A stretch of DNA of 64,000 nucleotides from CALODP01 sp942492055 (GCA_942492055.1 CALODP010000023.1:1-64000); one strand, 5' to 3'. Counted from the stretch's first letter, positions 42,746 through 52,589 are shown. Numbers and translations are program-made. Notes: generated by a model from the letters alone, not told the origin.

Positions 42746-43159
42746 ATGAAATTTGCAAAGAAAAGGGCTTCTACAAGCAACGAAATATCTACTGCATCTA
42801 TGCCTGATATCGTTTTCATGTTGCTTCTGTTCTTCATGGTTACAACTACTTTGAGAGAAGTTGACGTTTTGGTCAAATTCAAGTTACCTGAAGCAGAGGC
42901 TATTGAGAAGATAGAAAACAAAAGATTAGTTTCTTATGTATGGGTTGGTAACGACGAAAGAATTCAGTTAAATGATACTATTGTCGAACTGGACGAAATT
43001 CGTGAAATCATGTATAAGAAAAGAGTCGAATTGCCGAATGTTATTGTTTCTTTGAGAGTTGATAAAAACTCCGATATGGGAATTGTAACAGATATTCAGC
43101 AAGAATTGCGTAAGGCAGATGCAAGAAGAATTAACTATTCTGCTATGTTGAAGCAATAG
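42746..43159 (+). CDS. ExbD/TolR-family stator protein (second copy)
   Basis: A 137-residue ExbD-type protein with the same architecture: basic start, membrane helix with the key Asp (MPDIVFMLLLFFMV), and a short periplasmic domain. It differs clearly from the first copy, so the stator may be a heteromer of two ExbD types, as seen in Bacteroidota TonB systems. The operon ends with a strong terminator. TonB itself is not in the window. Confidence 0.92.
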   Translation: MKFAKKRASTSNEISTASMPDIVFMLLLFFMVTTTLREVDVLVKFKLPEAEAIEKIENKRLVSYVWVGNDERIQLNDTIVELDEIREIMYKKRVELPNVIVSLRVDKNSDMGIVTDIQQELRKADARRINYSAMLKQ

Positions 43160-43182
43160 ATAGAAAATTCTAGATATATTAG

Positions 43183-43221
43183 GGCAGGTTATATTTCGTA
43201 TTATGGCCTGCCTTTTTTTTT
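43183..43221 (+). terminator. terminator of the exbB-exbD-exbD operon
   Basis: GGCAGG (43183-43188) pairs with CCTGCC (43207-43212), with extra pairing of the AT flank, followed by a run of nine T. Confidence 0.85.
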
Positions 43222-43236
43222 GAAGGATATGATACA

Positions 43237-43689
43237 ATGACATTAAAAGAAAAAATAAATACCGATCTGAAAGAAGCGATGAAAGCCGGAGATAAAATCC
43301 GTCTAACAACTATTCGTTCAATTAGAGCTTTGATTCTGGAATTTGAAAAGAGTGGTATTGATAGGGAAATGAATAATGAAGATGAAATATCTTTGTTAAC
43401 TTCAGCCGCTAAGAAAAGAAAAGATTCTATTGAACAATATGAAAATGCTGGTAGGAATGATCTTGCAGATCAGGAAAAAGTTGAATTAAAAATAATCTCT
43501 GAGTATCTTCCGAAACAATTATCCGAGGATGAATTGTTTGAGGAAATTCAAAAGATCGCTAAAGAAATCGGAGCAACGGATAAAAAAGATTTCCCTAAAT
43601 TAATGCCTCTTTCGGCTAAAACTTTCAAGGGAAAAGCCGATGGTAAATTAATAAAGCAAACAGTAGAAAAGGTTCTGAGCTCTAATTGA
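43237..43689 (+). CDS. GatB/YqeY-domain protein
   Basis: A 150-residue, all-helical protein matching the YqeY family throughout: MTLKEKINTDLKEAMKAGDKIRLTTIR-like start (a KxxLTTIR motif), AAKKRKDSIEQYENAGR, and the C-terminal end with GKADGKLIKQTVEK. The domain also forms the tail of GatB, where it helps bind tRNA in Asn/Gln amidation; free-standing members may assist tRNA-dependent processes (inference). The stop codon overlaps the TTG start of cvpA. Confidence 0.93.
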   Translation: MTLKEKINTDLKEAMKAGDKIRLTTIRSIRALILEFEKSGIDREMNNEDEISLLTSAAKKRKDSIEQYENAGRNDLADQEKVELKIISEYLPKQLSEDELFEEIQKIAKEIGATDKKDFPKLMPLSAKTFKGKADGKLIKQTVEKVLSSN

Positions 43690-44240
43690 ATTACATTGAT
43701 TACATAATATTAGCTGTCGTTTTAATCGGTTTTTTACTCGGTTTTAAGGATGGTATAGTCAGAAAGATTATTGGTATTCTTGGACTTGTTTTCGGGGTAA
43801 TATTGGCTCTACAGTTTGCTTCGCAAGCAGGAAAGCTTATTGCTCCGGTTTTAAACAACGATATATATTTATCGGAGATAGTAGCGGGAATATTAATCTT
43901 TTTGGCTACACTCGCCATTACTGCTGTAATTAAGCGCCTTATTCATCCTATGGATAAGGTTAATAAATTTGTTAATCAAATTTTGGGTGGAATTGCCGGA
44001 GCATTCCAAATAGTTTTCTTTTTGAGCGCATTCTTTTTGATTCTTAATTTATTCCGTGTTCCTTCCAAAACAGATGTGAGCAATTCTCTGCTATATTCCA
44101 AAACGTATAGTATTATTCCCATGAGCGTTGATTTGATTTTAGGATCAAACTCAAAAGCACGAAAGTTGATAGAAAATATGATACAAGGAAACAGGATTGA
44201 AATCCCTGATTCCGATATTGATACTCTAAAAAATTTGTAA
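43686..44240 (+). CDS. CvpA-family membrane protein
   Basis: A 184-residue protein with four hydrophobic segments, starting NYIDYIILAVVLIGFLLGF and continuing with GIVRKIIGILGLVFG, the family signature near the N-terminus. CvpA was first found as needed for colicin V production; homologues matter for envelope stress. TTG start overlaps the YqeY stop; mutS2 follows four bases after its stop. So it belongs to a yqeY-cvpA-mutS2 operon. Confidence 0.85.
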   Translation: MNYIDYIILAVVLIGFLLGFKDGIVRKIIGILGLVFGVILALQFASQAGKLIAPVLNNDIYLSEIVAGILIFLATLAITAVIKRLIHPMDKVNKFVNQILGGIAGAFQIVFFLSAFFLILNLFRVPSKTDVSNSLLYSKTYSIIPMSVDLILGSNSKARKLIENMIQGNRIEIPDSDIDTLKNL

Positions 44241-44244
44241 TTAT

Positions 44245-46590
44245 ATGATAGAAAAAAAAGTACTTGAGCAACTCGAATTCTTCAAAATCCTCGACAAAAT
44301 TTCAAAATACACTTCAACAGAATTAGGAAAAGAAAAAACAGTTCGAATAATGCCTCATGATAAGCTGGAGGAAATTCGTAAACAAGGCAATTATGTTAAT
44401 GAAGCTAAAGAAATTCTTATAAAAAATGAATTTCCGCCGATATATTATTTGCCAAATTTACATGAGGTTATAGCCCTTTCTAATATAGAAGGATCAGTTC
44501 TAAACATCACACAAATTCGAAATGTCCTTTCTTTGTCTGAGATGTCGAGAAAAGTGAAATCATTTGTTTCTTTGATGGAAAATGAAACATCTTTATTTCG
44601 TGATTTTGCTAGTCTTCTTTTTGCGGATAAGTCTTTCGAAGGGCAAGTTGCCAGAATATTTACAGAATCAGGAGATATTCGAGATGACGCGAGTCCTAAA
44701 TTGCGAGAGATACGTTCGAAAATTAATGAACGAAGTCAACAATTAGAGAAAACAGTTAATCGTATTTTAAAGCAATTAAGCAAATCATATGTCGTTCAAG
44801 AGGAATATGTAACACAGAGAGACGGGCGCTTAGTTGTGCCTATTCGAGCCGAACATAAAAGACATGTACGAGGGTTTATTCACTCCGAGTCTGCTACCGG
44901 CCAAACAGTATATATTGAACCGGAAGAAACACTCGAACTAAACAATGAGATTCTTTCTCTTAATTTTGCCGAAAGAAGAGAAATTGAGCGCATTTTACGT
45001 GTTATTACCGCACGAATTAGTGAAGTAAGTCTTGAATTGCGTCGTTCACTCAATATTATTGCTGAAATTGATTCGATCTTTGCCAAAGCAAAGTATTCTC
45101 TTGAAATGAATGGGGCATTCCCGTCGTTTGATCAAAGCAAGCCATTTGAGCTAATAGACGCAAGACATCCGATATTACTCAATAGATTAGGCAGGAAATT
45201 AACTGTCCCTGTAAATGCGAAAATTTCGGAAGATAAAGTTGTCTTAATCACCGGACCAAATGCCGGAGGAAAGACTGTTGTTCTGAAAACAATAGGACTT
45301 CATACAATTATGGCAATGGCCGGATTACATATTCCTGCTGATCCTGATTCAAATCTTTATTTTTGTACGAAATTATTGATTGATATAGGTGATCAACAAT
45401 CTATAGAAGATGATCTAAGTACATTTAGTTCTCATTTGGCCAATATGAAATCCATTTTGGAAAATGCAGACGAACAATCTATTGTATTGCTTGATGAACT
45501 CGGTACGGGAACAGATCCTTCCGAAGGAGCTGCGTTAGCTACAGCTATATTGATGGATCTTCTGGAAAAGCAATCATTGGTTTTTGCTACGACACATCAT
45601 GGCAATTTGAAGGTATTAGCTAACGATATAAAAGGATTTCAAAATGCTTCGATGAAATTCGACGCTGAAGAACTAAAACCTACATATGAGTTTCGACAAG
45701 GAATTCCCGGGTCAAGTTATGCCTTCGAAGTGGCTGAGAGAATTGGATTCAACGAAGAAATAATAAAATTGGCAAAAGAACATCTGGATACGGACAAGAA
45801 TAGAATTGAGGAGTTCTTAGTAGATCTTGAGAAGAAATCTAATGATATAAGAGACAAACTTTCCAGTATCGAACTGGAGAACACCAGATTAAAAGGCTTA
45901 ACAAAATTATATCAAGAGAAAATCGAAAAAATCGAAAAGAAGAAAAAAGAAATCATTAATAACACCAGAGAAAAGGCAGAATCTTATCTAAGAGACGTAA
46001 ATAGTAAAATAGAAGCCGCGATAAAAAATATAAGAGAATCTCAAGCCGCAAAAGAAGTAATTATTGCAGAAAAAGAGAATATTAAACAAATTAAGAAAAA
46101 AGCGAATAAATTAGCGGAAAAAAGAACAGAAAAAGGGATGGAAAAAGCCTATTCCTTTTCAATTGGCGATTATGCTTCTATTAGAGATACTCATACATCA
46201 GGCGAAATATTAGAGATAAATGGGAAAAAAGTAGTGCTTGCAGCTGGCGCGATAAAAGTAAATGTTAAAATAGCTGATCTTATTCCTGCAAAAAAAGAGA
46301 AACCTATAAAAAAGACAGAAGTTTATTCAACTTTTCTTACCAATAATCGTGGACTTCGGTTGGATATTCGTGGGTACAAGCCGGAGGAGGCCGAAATGGA
46401 AGTAATTAAATTTATCGACGATAATTATTCCGATGGCGCCGGACAGATTGAAATATTGCACGGAAAGGGAACCGGAGTACTGAAAAAAACTGTTCATGAT
46501 ATTTTGAAGAGACATGAATTCGTGAAAAACTATTCTTTCGCTAAAATTGAAGTTGGCGGAGATGGGGTCACGATAGTTGATTTAAAATAA
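44245..46590 (+). CDS. mutS2: endonuclease MutS2
   Basis: A 781-residue MutS2. The N-terminal MutS core and clamp are followed by the ATPase with Walker A GPNAGGKT (Lys343), the DELGTGTDPSEGAAL segment, then a long coiled coil (about 520-640, Lys/Glu-rich) and a C-terminal Smr domain with LDIRGYKPEEAE and HGKGTGVL. It lacks the mismatch-recognition domain of MutS. MutS2 suppresses homologous recombination and in some bacteria rescues stalled or collided ribosomes. The cvpA-mutS2 neighbourhood is common in many bacteria. Confidence 0.95.
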   Translation: MIEKKVLEQLEFFKILDKISKYTSTELGKEKTVRIMPHDKLEEIRKQGNYVNEAKEILIKNEFPPIYYLPNLHEVIALSNIEGSVLNITQIRNVLSLSEMSRKVKSFVSLMENETSLFRDFASLLFADKSFEGQVARIFTESGDIRDDASPKLREIRSKINERSQQLEKTVNRILKQLSKSYVVQEEYVTQRDGRLVVPIRAEHKRHVRGFIHSESATGQTVYIEPEETLELNNEILSLNFAERREIERILRVITARISEVSLELRRSLNIIAEIDSIFAKAKYSLEMNGAFPSFDQSKPFELIDARHPILLNRLGRKLTVPVNAKISEDKVVLITGPNAGGKTVVLKTIGLHTIMAMAGLHIPADPDSNLYFCTKLLIDIGDQQSIEDDLSTFSSHLANMKSILENADEQSIVLLDELGTGTDPSEGAALATAILMDLLEKQSLVFATTHHGNLKVLANDIKGFQNASMKFDAEELKPTYEFRQGIPGSSYAFEVAERIGFNEEIIKLAKEHLDTDKNRIEEFLVDLEKKSNDIRDKLSSIELENTRLKGLTKLYQEKIEKIEKKKKEIINNTREKAESYLRDVNSKIEAAIKNIRESQAAKEVIIAEKENIKQIKKKANKLAEKRTEKGMEKAYSFSIGDYASIRDTHTSGEILEINGKKVVLAAGAIKVNVKIADLIPAKKEKPIKKTEVYSTFLTNNRGLRLDIRGYKPEEAEMEVIKFIDDNYSDGAGQIEILHGKGTGVLKKTVHDILKRHEFVKNYSFAKIEVGGDGVTIVDLK

Positions 46591-46603
46591 ATGAAGAGTT
46601 TTT

Positions 46604-48073
46604 ATGTTTCGAAAAATATTAATTGCTAATCGGGGTGAAATTGCGGTTAGAATAATCAAAGCCTGTCGCGAGATGGGAATAAAATCTGCCGCTATCTATT
46701 CCGATGCAGATAAATACTCACTTCACGTCCGTTTAGCGGATGAATCATATTATATTGGATCTTCCGATCCGTCAGAATCTTATCTTAATTCCAAAGCTAT
46801 CATTTCTCTCGCAAAGCAAATAGATGCCGAAGCAATTCATCCGGGGTATGGATTTCTCGCGGAAAACGGGGGATTTATTTCCGATGTTGAAAAAAGCGGT
46901 TTGATTTTTATCGGTCCTACATCGAAGTCTGTTAAGCTAATGGGGAACAAATCCGAAGCCCGTAAAATTATGATAGAGAACTCAATTCCGGTTATTCCCG
47001 GTAGCGATGTAATTTTAACGGAAGAAGAATTACTATCGGAAGGGAAAAGAATTGGGTATCCGATCATTATTAAGGCTGAAGCCGGAGGGGGAGGTAAAGG
47101 GATGAGAAGAGTGTTTGCCGAATCCGAAGCAATAGATGCTTATAATAGAGCAAAAATTGAAGCTAAAACCGCTTTTGGAAATGATCGAGTCTATATCGAA
47201 AAGCTTCTTGAAAATCCGAAACATATAGAAGTACAATTATTAGCTGATAAGTTTGGAAATATTCGTCATCTGTTTGAAAGGGATTGTTCTCTTCAGAGAA
47301 AGAATCAGAAGATTATAGAAGAAACACCTAGTATCTTAAATGAGAAAGATAGAAAAAAACTCCTAGAAACTGCCGTTGAAGTCGGAAGAATATGTAAATA
47401 TGAGAATGCAGGAACCGTAGAATTCCTGGTTGATTCGCAGAACAATTTTTTCTTTATGGAGATGAATACAAGAATACAAGTTGAACATCCCATTACCGAA
47501 ATGATTACCGGAGTCGATTTGGTAAAATCTCAGATTAAAATAGCTTACGGAGAAAGAATCGATTGGGAACAAAGTGATTTGCAAATTAGGGGACATTCAA
47601 TAGAATGTAGAATAACCGCGGAAGACACTATAAATTCATTCTCTCCGTCAATTGGTACAATAAAGCATCATAGATTACCATCGGGCGCGGGAATTAGAAT
47701 AGAAAGGGGAATTGAGAAAGAATCGGAGATTACAATGCACTACGATTCGTTACTTTCAAAAGTTATATCTTACGGGGCAAACAGAGAAGAAGCGATTTCT
47801 AAAATGGAATGGGCATTAGAGAATTATCAAATTGCCGGAGTAATAACCAATATTCCTCTTCACCTACAAGTATTACGAAGTGAGGAATTCGGAACACAGA
47901 ATTACAATATTAATACACTTATGGCAATAATAGGAAGAGAGAACTTCCCCAAAAAAGATAAGGATGAAGAGGCTATATCTGTATTGGCACTACTATTGGA
48001 AGAGGGAAAAAAGAAAGGATATTTTCAATCGAAGGAAATTCAGTCCAAAAATAGTTGGAAAAAAAATGAATAA
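46604..48073 (+). CDS. accC: acetyl/propionyl-CoA carboxylase biotin carboxylase subunit
   Basis: A 489-residue ATP-grasp enzyme that carboxylates biotin. Motifs: MFRKILIANRGEIAVRI start, GGGGKGMR nucleotide loop, EKLLENPKHIEVQ, and FMEMNTRIQVEHPITE with the catalytic residues. It is about 40 residues longer than a typical AccC because of a charged C-terminal extension. The stop overlaps the next gene, which encodes a biotin-carrier domain, so the two make a biotin carboxylase/carrier pair; the carboxyltransferase subunit is elsewhere, so acetyl- or propionyl-CoA specificity cannot be decided here. Confidence 0.93.
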   Translation: MFRKILIANRGEIAVRIIKACREMGIKSAAIYSDADKYSLHVRLADESYYIGSSDPSESYLNSKAIISLAKQIDAEAIHPGYGFLAENGGFISDVEKSGLIFIGPTSKSVKLMGNKSEARKIMIENSIPVIPGSDVILTEEELLSEGKRIGYPIIIKAEAGGGGKGMRRVFAESEAIDAYNRAKIEAKTAFGNDRVYIEKLLENPKHIEVQLLADKFGNIRHLFERDCSLQRKNQKIIEETPSILNEKDRKKLLETAVEVGRICKYENAGTVEFLVDSQNNFFFMEMNTRIQVEHPITEMITGVDLVKSQIKIAYGERIDWEQSDLQIRGHSIECRITAEDTINSFSPSIGTIKHHRLPSGAGIRIERGIEKESEITMHYDSLLSKVISYGANREEAISKMEWALENYQIAGVITNIPLHLQVLRSEEFGTQNYNINTLMAIIGRENFPKKDKDEEAISVLALLLEEGKKKGYFQSKEIQSKNSWKKNE

Positions 48074-48569
48074 TGAATACGTAGTCATTATTAATTCGAC
48101 GAAGAGACGCGTATCTCTGCAAAATAATATCACACTTTCTATAGATGATAAAAAAAAGGAGGTAGAGTTTAAGAAAATAAATGATTTTTCATATTGGTTA
48201 AGGATCAATAACGAAGTTTTTGAAATTACTCTAGTAAAAGAATCGGATAATAGTAATTTATTTCTTATTAAAGGATATTATTATAATGTCGAATTAAAAA
48301 CCTCCCTCCAGGAAAGAACAGAACGATTATTGAAAGATAATCGAACCACAAAAGAGTCTTACATAGTCACCACACCAATACCAGGGCTTGTAATTAAATC
48401 AATTAAAAACAAAGGGGATATTGTAGAGCAAGGAGATCCTCTAATTGTAATTGAAGCAATGAAAATGGAGAATGAAATCAGAGCGCCTCACACAGGAAAA
48501 ATAAAAAGAATATTAGTTAAAGCCGGTGATCTTATAGAAAAGAATCAGACAATAGCAATTATTGAATAG
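48066..48569 (+). CDS. biotin carboxyl carrier protein
   Basis: A 167-residue carrier. The last ~75 residues form a biotinyl domain with the biotinylation motif EAMKMENEI at Lys133; an ~80-residue N-terminal part has no name I can assign, and a proline/threonine linker joins them (TTPIPGLV). It overlaps the biotin carboxylase gene by 8 bases; the longer open frame from 47964 lies inside that gene and is not used. Long N-terminal region and domain order resemble carriers of propionyl-CoA carboxylase or decarboxylase systems more than the AccB of fatty-acid synthesis (inference). Confidence 0.85.
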   Translation: MNNEYVVIINSTKRRVSLQNNITLSIDDKKKEVEFKKINDFSYWLRINNEVFEITLVKESDNSNLFLIKGYYYNVELKTSLQERTERLLKDNRTTKESYIVTTPIPGLVIKSIKNKGDIVEQGDPLIVIEAMKMENEIRAPHTGKIKRILVKAGDLIEKNQTIAIIE

Positions 48570-48651
48570 CTGTTCAGCATCTTTATTGATTTAAATTTAT
48601 AATTGCCCCGATAACTTCTTTCAACACAATTATACTAGAGGAGGATTACCG

Positions 48652-49908
48652 TTGAAGAGGCTTTTACTATTGTTATCTTTTTTTCTGCTGAGCTTGTCAT
48701 ATAGTTTTGCCGGCGGATTTCAAATTAACGAAAATGGCGCCAAAGGAATGGCAATGGCTGGTGCGTTTACCGGTTTGGCAAATGATCCTAGTGCTGTTTA
48801 TTACAATCCCGGTGGATTGACACAATTGACCGGAACAAACTTTTATGGCGGAGTTTGTTTAATTAAACCTGGGACTACTTTTAGAGGTCCGCTTCCCGAA
48901 AATACCGAATGGAAATTAAAGGATCAGCTTTTTACACCTTATAATCTCTATATTCATCATCAGATAAGTGATGATTTGCATTTTGGGTTCGGAGCAAATA
49001 ATCAGTACGGCTTAGGGACAAAATGGGATGAGAACTGGGTAGGAAGTCAACTAGCCGTTGAAACAGAAATAAGAACTTTCTTCTTTTCGGGAGTTATTGC
49101 CTATAAAATCTCTGATCAGCTTTCTATAGGTGCAGGTCCTGTTTTTGCTTACGGTGATGTTATTATCTCAAAACAAAATTCTTTAGGACAGTTTCAAGGA
49201 AATGCTTTTCTTGAACTCTCCGGAGACGCTACAGCTTTCGGATACGCAGCGGGTATTCTCTACAAACCTTCTGAAATGTTTTCATTTGGTTTATCTTACA
49301 GAAGTCAGGTGAAATTCGAATTTGACGGAACCGCTGAATTGACGGCTCCGAAAGTTTTGCTTGAAAACGGACAAATTCCTTACGGACCGGTTTCAGCTCC
49401 AATGACAACACCTGAAAATATTACTCTTGGTATTGCCTATTTCCCAACAGATAATATTACTGTTACCGGCGACTTCCAATATATCGGATGGGATAGTTAT
49501 GACAAATTAGCCGTAACTTTTAATGACTTTACTGATGAATACGGTGACAAAATACAATCAATTAACCCGAGAAATTTCGAGAATGCTTGGATAGCTCGTC
49601 TGGGAGCTGAATATAAGTTGAGCGAAGATTTTGCCTTAAGAGGTGGATTATTATATGATAGTAATCCCGTAAAAGACGAAAAATTGGATCCTACTTTGCC
49701 TGATGCAGATCGTCTCGGATTAAATATTGGTTTTGGATATCAGATAACCAATAAGATGGCTGTTGATGTAGCATATTTGTATTTACGATTCGAAGAAAGA
49801 AAAATTACCGATTCGCATGAGACTTACACAAAAGGCTTTGCTCCTTTTAATGGTGTGTATAATTGTAATGCTCATCTGTTAGGAATCAATTTTACATATA
49901 GTTTATAA
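48652..49908 (+). CDS. FadL/OmpP1-family outer membrane transporter
   Basis: A 418-residue outer-membrane barrel. After a signal peptide (to about FAGG), the mature start GGFQINENGAKGMAMAGAF and SAVYYNPGGL is the typical plug region of FadL-like long-chain fatty-acid or hydrophobic-compound channels. Strand-like repeats follow, ending in FTYSL. It lies behind the biotin carboxylase genes, which may link it to lipid use, but there is an 82-base gap. TTG start with GAGGAGGA upstream. Confidence 0.88.
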   Translation: MKRLLLLLSFFLLSLSYSFAGGFQINENGAKGMAMAGAFTGLANDPSAVYYNPGGLTQLTGTNFYGGVCLIKPGTTFRGPLPENTEWKLKDQLFTPYNLYIHHQISDDLHFGFGANNQYGLGTKWDENWVGSQLAVETEIRTFFFSGVIAYKISDQLSIGAGPVFAYGDVIISKQNSLGQFQGNAFLELSGDATAFGYAAGILYKPSEMFSFGLSYRSQVKFEFDGTAELTAPKVLLENGQIPYGPVSAPMTTPENITLGIAYFPTDNITVTGDFQYIGWDSYDKLAVTFNDFTDEYGDKIQSINPRNFENAWIARLGAEYKLSEDFALRGGLLYDSNPVKDEKLDPTLPDADRLGLNIGFGYQITNKMAVDVAYLYLRFEERKITDSHETYTKGFAPFNGVYNCNAHLLGINFTYSL

Positions 49909-49929
49909 AGGAGAGGAGAAAATAAATTG

Positions 49930-51402
49930 ATGAAAAAGTTAATTAATATATTACTTGTACTTACTATTCTTTCCTCACTTGCTTTTATCGGTTGTGAAGA
50001 CAGATCCGATCTTACAGGACCTGAGCCTGTGAAAACAGGAGACGCGAATTTTACATCCTTTGTTGCAATTGGAAATAGCCTTACGATGGGTGTTCAGAAT
50101 AGTGCTACTTATCAGTCAGCTCAAGAATATTCTTTTGCTAATCAAATAGCTCAACAAATTGGTGTAAATTTTGAGCAACCACTGGTTAGTGATCCGGGAT
50201 TACCAAATAGATTAGATATTGTTGATTTGGAAGTAGATGATAACGGGAAAGTTGCGAATGTTATTATTCAGCCAAATCCACAAATGGGAACACCATTAAA
50301 TCTTACTTACACAAAACCATATAATAATCTTGGAATAGCCGGTGCTATTCTTTATGATTTGGTTGATGAAACTGATTTTACAGCTAAATCTGCAGCTAGA
50401 GCTAATCCCTTTTTCGAAATGGTACTGAGAAATCAGGCTTTCGGAAAAAGCATTATTGCTCAAGCCTTAGCGCAAAACCCTACTTTTATTACCCTATGGA
50501 TTGGAAATAATGATGTTCTTGGGTATGCTACTTCAGGGGGAACAAAAGGGACAGATCCTACAGGCAAATTGCCGACGGAAGAAGCTACCTTTAAATTTTT
50601 GTTTGAAACTGTTGCGGCCGCAATTGCGCAATCAAACGCAAAAGTTGCTGTAGCCAATATTCCTAATGTAAGTAACATTCCATTCTTTACGACAGTGGGG
50701 CCAAAAGTAGGCTTAGCAATTTCAATGGTTCAACAAGCTAATCCTGCCGTACAAGGTTTGGTATATACATACGGAGATAATGCTTCAATCGGAGTAGCAA
50801 CTCCAGCAGCATTAAAGAATGGGGATGTATTGTTAACGCTATTAGGTAGCTCTTTTGCAACTGAAATCGGAAAACCATCCGGAAAATTCTATCGTTCATA
50901 TGGAATTCCAGTTCCGGCAGGAATAGATACAACCCAGGCATTCGGTCTTCACCCGGCTAATCCATGGCCAAATCTCTTTACCTTGGATGAAAATGAAATA
51001 GCACTTGTCGAAGCTCGTGTTACAAGTTTTAATGAAGTCATAAAGGATATTACTAATGACTCGCCTTTTAAAGAAAACTGGGTTTTAGTTGATATTAATG
51101 AGTTCTTCAATACCATAAAAAGTAAAGAAGTCTCTGTTGGTGGGTATTTTATCGATGGAATTAAGTTTAGCACAAAGATGGTTACCGGTAATCTTTTTAG
51201 TCTTGACGGTGTTCACCCAACGAATCAAGGATATGGAGTTGTTGCGAACCAATTTATTGAAGCAATTAATATGAAATTCAATTCCTCCATTCCTAGAATC
51301 AATGTTTCATTAATCCCTGGTAGCTTCAAATTAGGCGAAACAATTTCCCTTAATAAATTGAATATTAAGATGAAACCTACTAACTTTAAGTCGGTATTTT
51401 AA
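49930..51402 (+). CDS. GDSL/SGNH hydrolase lipoprotein
   Basis: A 490-residue outer-membrane lipoprotein (lipobox AFIGC near residue 22). The SGNH hydrolase signature is present: block I IGNSLTMG with nucleophile Ser50, block III WIGNNDVLG, and block V DGVHPTNQGY with the catalytic His. Such enzymes are esterases or lipases of the envelope. It follows the FadL gene by 21 bases, so it is probably in the same operon; together they suggest hydrolysis of lipids at the surface and uptake of the products (inference). ATG at 49930 is preferred to TTG 49927. Confidence 0.88.
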   Translation: MKKLINILLVLTILSSLAFIGCEDRSDLTGPEPVKTGDANFTSFVAIGNSLTMGVQNSATYQSAQEYSFANQIAQQIGVNFEQPLVSDPGLPNRLDIVDLEVDDNGKVANVIIQPNPQMGTPLNLTYTKPYNNLGIAGAILYDLVDETDFTAKSAARANPFFEMVLRNQAFGKSIIAQALAQNPTFITLWIGNNDVLGYATSGGTKGTDPTGKLPTEEATFKFLFETVAAAIAQSNAKVAVANIPNVSNIPFFTTVGPKVGLAISMVQQANPAVQGLVYTYGDNASIGVATPAALKNGDVLLTLLGSSFATEIGKPSGKFYRSYGIPVPAGIDTTQAFGLHPANPWPNLFTLDENEIALVEARVTSFNEVIKDITNDSPFKENWVLVDINEFFNTIKSKEVSVGGYFIDGIKFSTKMVTGNLFSLDGVHPTNQGYGVVANQFIEAINMKFNSSIPRINVSLIPGSFKLGETISLNKLNIKMKPTNFKSVF

Positions 51403-51418
51403 AATAATTGATGAGTAA

Positions 51419-51449
51419 GGCGCAAACAACGTTATGTTATGTTTGCGCC
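51419..51449 (+). terminator. GC stem-loop after the GDSL gene
   Basis: GGCGCAAAC (51419-51427) pairs perfectly with GTTTGCGCC (51441-51449) across a 13-base loop. No T-run follows, so it may be a terminator-like or mRNA-stabilising structure. The next gene starts 15 bases after it. Confidence 0.55.
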
Positions 51450-51464
51450 AGCTCTACTTAATTT

Positions 51465-51905
51465 ATGCGACAACCATTTCTTACAATCATTTTCTTAACA
51501 TTGCTGATTATTTCTGTCGGGTGCTCTGCCAGTCAGCAGACCAACGATAATTCCAAGGAAGAAAGTAATGTCTATGTATTTGACGATGTTTCTTCCGTTG
51601 ATTCGTTAAAAGAGAATATTGACAAAACAGGAATAAAAGAAGAAATAGTAGTATTCTCAACCAAAAACGAAAATGGGTATTTGGTCCAAGTAGGGGCCTT
51701 TACTTCAAAATCACGAGCCGAGACGTTTTGCAATGAAGCCAAAAGTAAAACTAAATTTCCTTTGAGTGTTACTTACAGCGATGATGTAAAACTATTCGTA
51801 GTGCAGCTACCACCTTTTTCTACCAAAAGCGAAGCAAAAAATGTTAGGGATGAGCTTTGGAAAATTAATATCTTTAAAGACGCTTTTATTGTTCCGAATC
51901 ATTAA
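51465..51905 (+). CDS. SPOR-domain lipoprotein
   Basis: A 146-residue lipoprotein with lipobox SVGC (about residue 20), an acidic serine-rich linker, and a C-terminal SPOR domain (about 68-142; YLVQVGAFTSKSRAETFC ... VQLPPFSTKSEAKNV). SPOR domains bind denuded glycan strands and bring proteins to the division septum. The frameshifted phosphatidate/dolichol-kinase-like gene starts 13 bases after its stop. Confidence 0.88.
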   Translation: MRQPFLTIIFLTLLIISVGCSASQQTNDNSKEESNVYVFDDVSSVDSLKENIDKTGIKEEIVVFSTKNENGYLVQVGAFTSKSRAETFCNEAKSKTKFPLSVTYSDDVKLFVVQLPPFSTKSEAKNVRDELWKINIFKDAFIVPNH

Positions 51906-51918
51906 TTGAGAGATTATA

Positions 51919-52589
51919 ATGATCACTAATGTAATAGTTACAGCCGGAATACTAATTTATGTATTTGCGGTGTTTGTTATCTTGAATTATGCTGTAGCCA
52001 AAGGGCTTTCTCAAGATATATCACGAAAGATGGTGCATATGGCTGCCGGATCATGGCTCCTCTTTGGCCTTTTCTTGATATGTTGAATTGGACAAAGTAT
52101 TTAAACATTTTTCCGATTGCAGTATGGACAATACTTCTGTTAATCAAAGGCTTAACGGCTCCTCCTAATGATGAGACAATTAAAACTATGACGCGGACCG
52201 GGGATAGAAAGGAACTATTAAAAGGCCCTTTTTATTTTACAATTGTAATGATTTTTATGGGAACAATATTTCTAAAAACTGAAGTTGCTCTAACCTCCAT
52301 GGGATTACTAGGATGGGGAGATGGGCTAGCTCCAATTTTCGGGCAAAAATTCGGAAAGCACAAATATAATTTTGTAACCCAAAAAAGTTTGGAAGGCAGT
52401 TTAGCTTTCTTTGTCTTTGGAGTATTAGGAGCAGCATTGTTTCACATGCTTGTTTTAGGGAATATTAATATTCTCAATATTCTTATATGCGGAGTATTGG
52501 CTACTATTGTTGAAGCTCTAAGTCCTAAAGATCTGGATAATTTTTTAATTCCTGGAACTTCTCTTTTACTCTACTTATTTATATTATAA
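51919..52589 (+). CDS. phosphatidate cytidylyltransferase/dolichol-kinase-like membrane protein, frameshifted
   Basis: The gene begins at ATG 51919 (MITNVIVTAGILIYVFAVF, then SRKMVHMAAGSWLLF) and continues in another frame from about 52053 (WPFLDMLNWTKYLNIF to the end at 52589). Inserting one T in the TTT at 52063-52065 restores a single 223-residue frame reading GSWLLFWPFLDMLNW. The second part has the family signature GWGDGLAPIFGQKFGKHKY and KSLEGSLAFF, membrane enzymes that use CTP to activate or phosphorylate prenyl or phosphatidic lipids. The lesion is in a short T-run, so an error in the sequence is plausible. If real, the protein loses its N-terminal helices. Confidence 0.78.
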
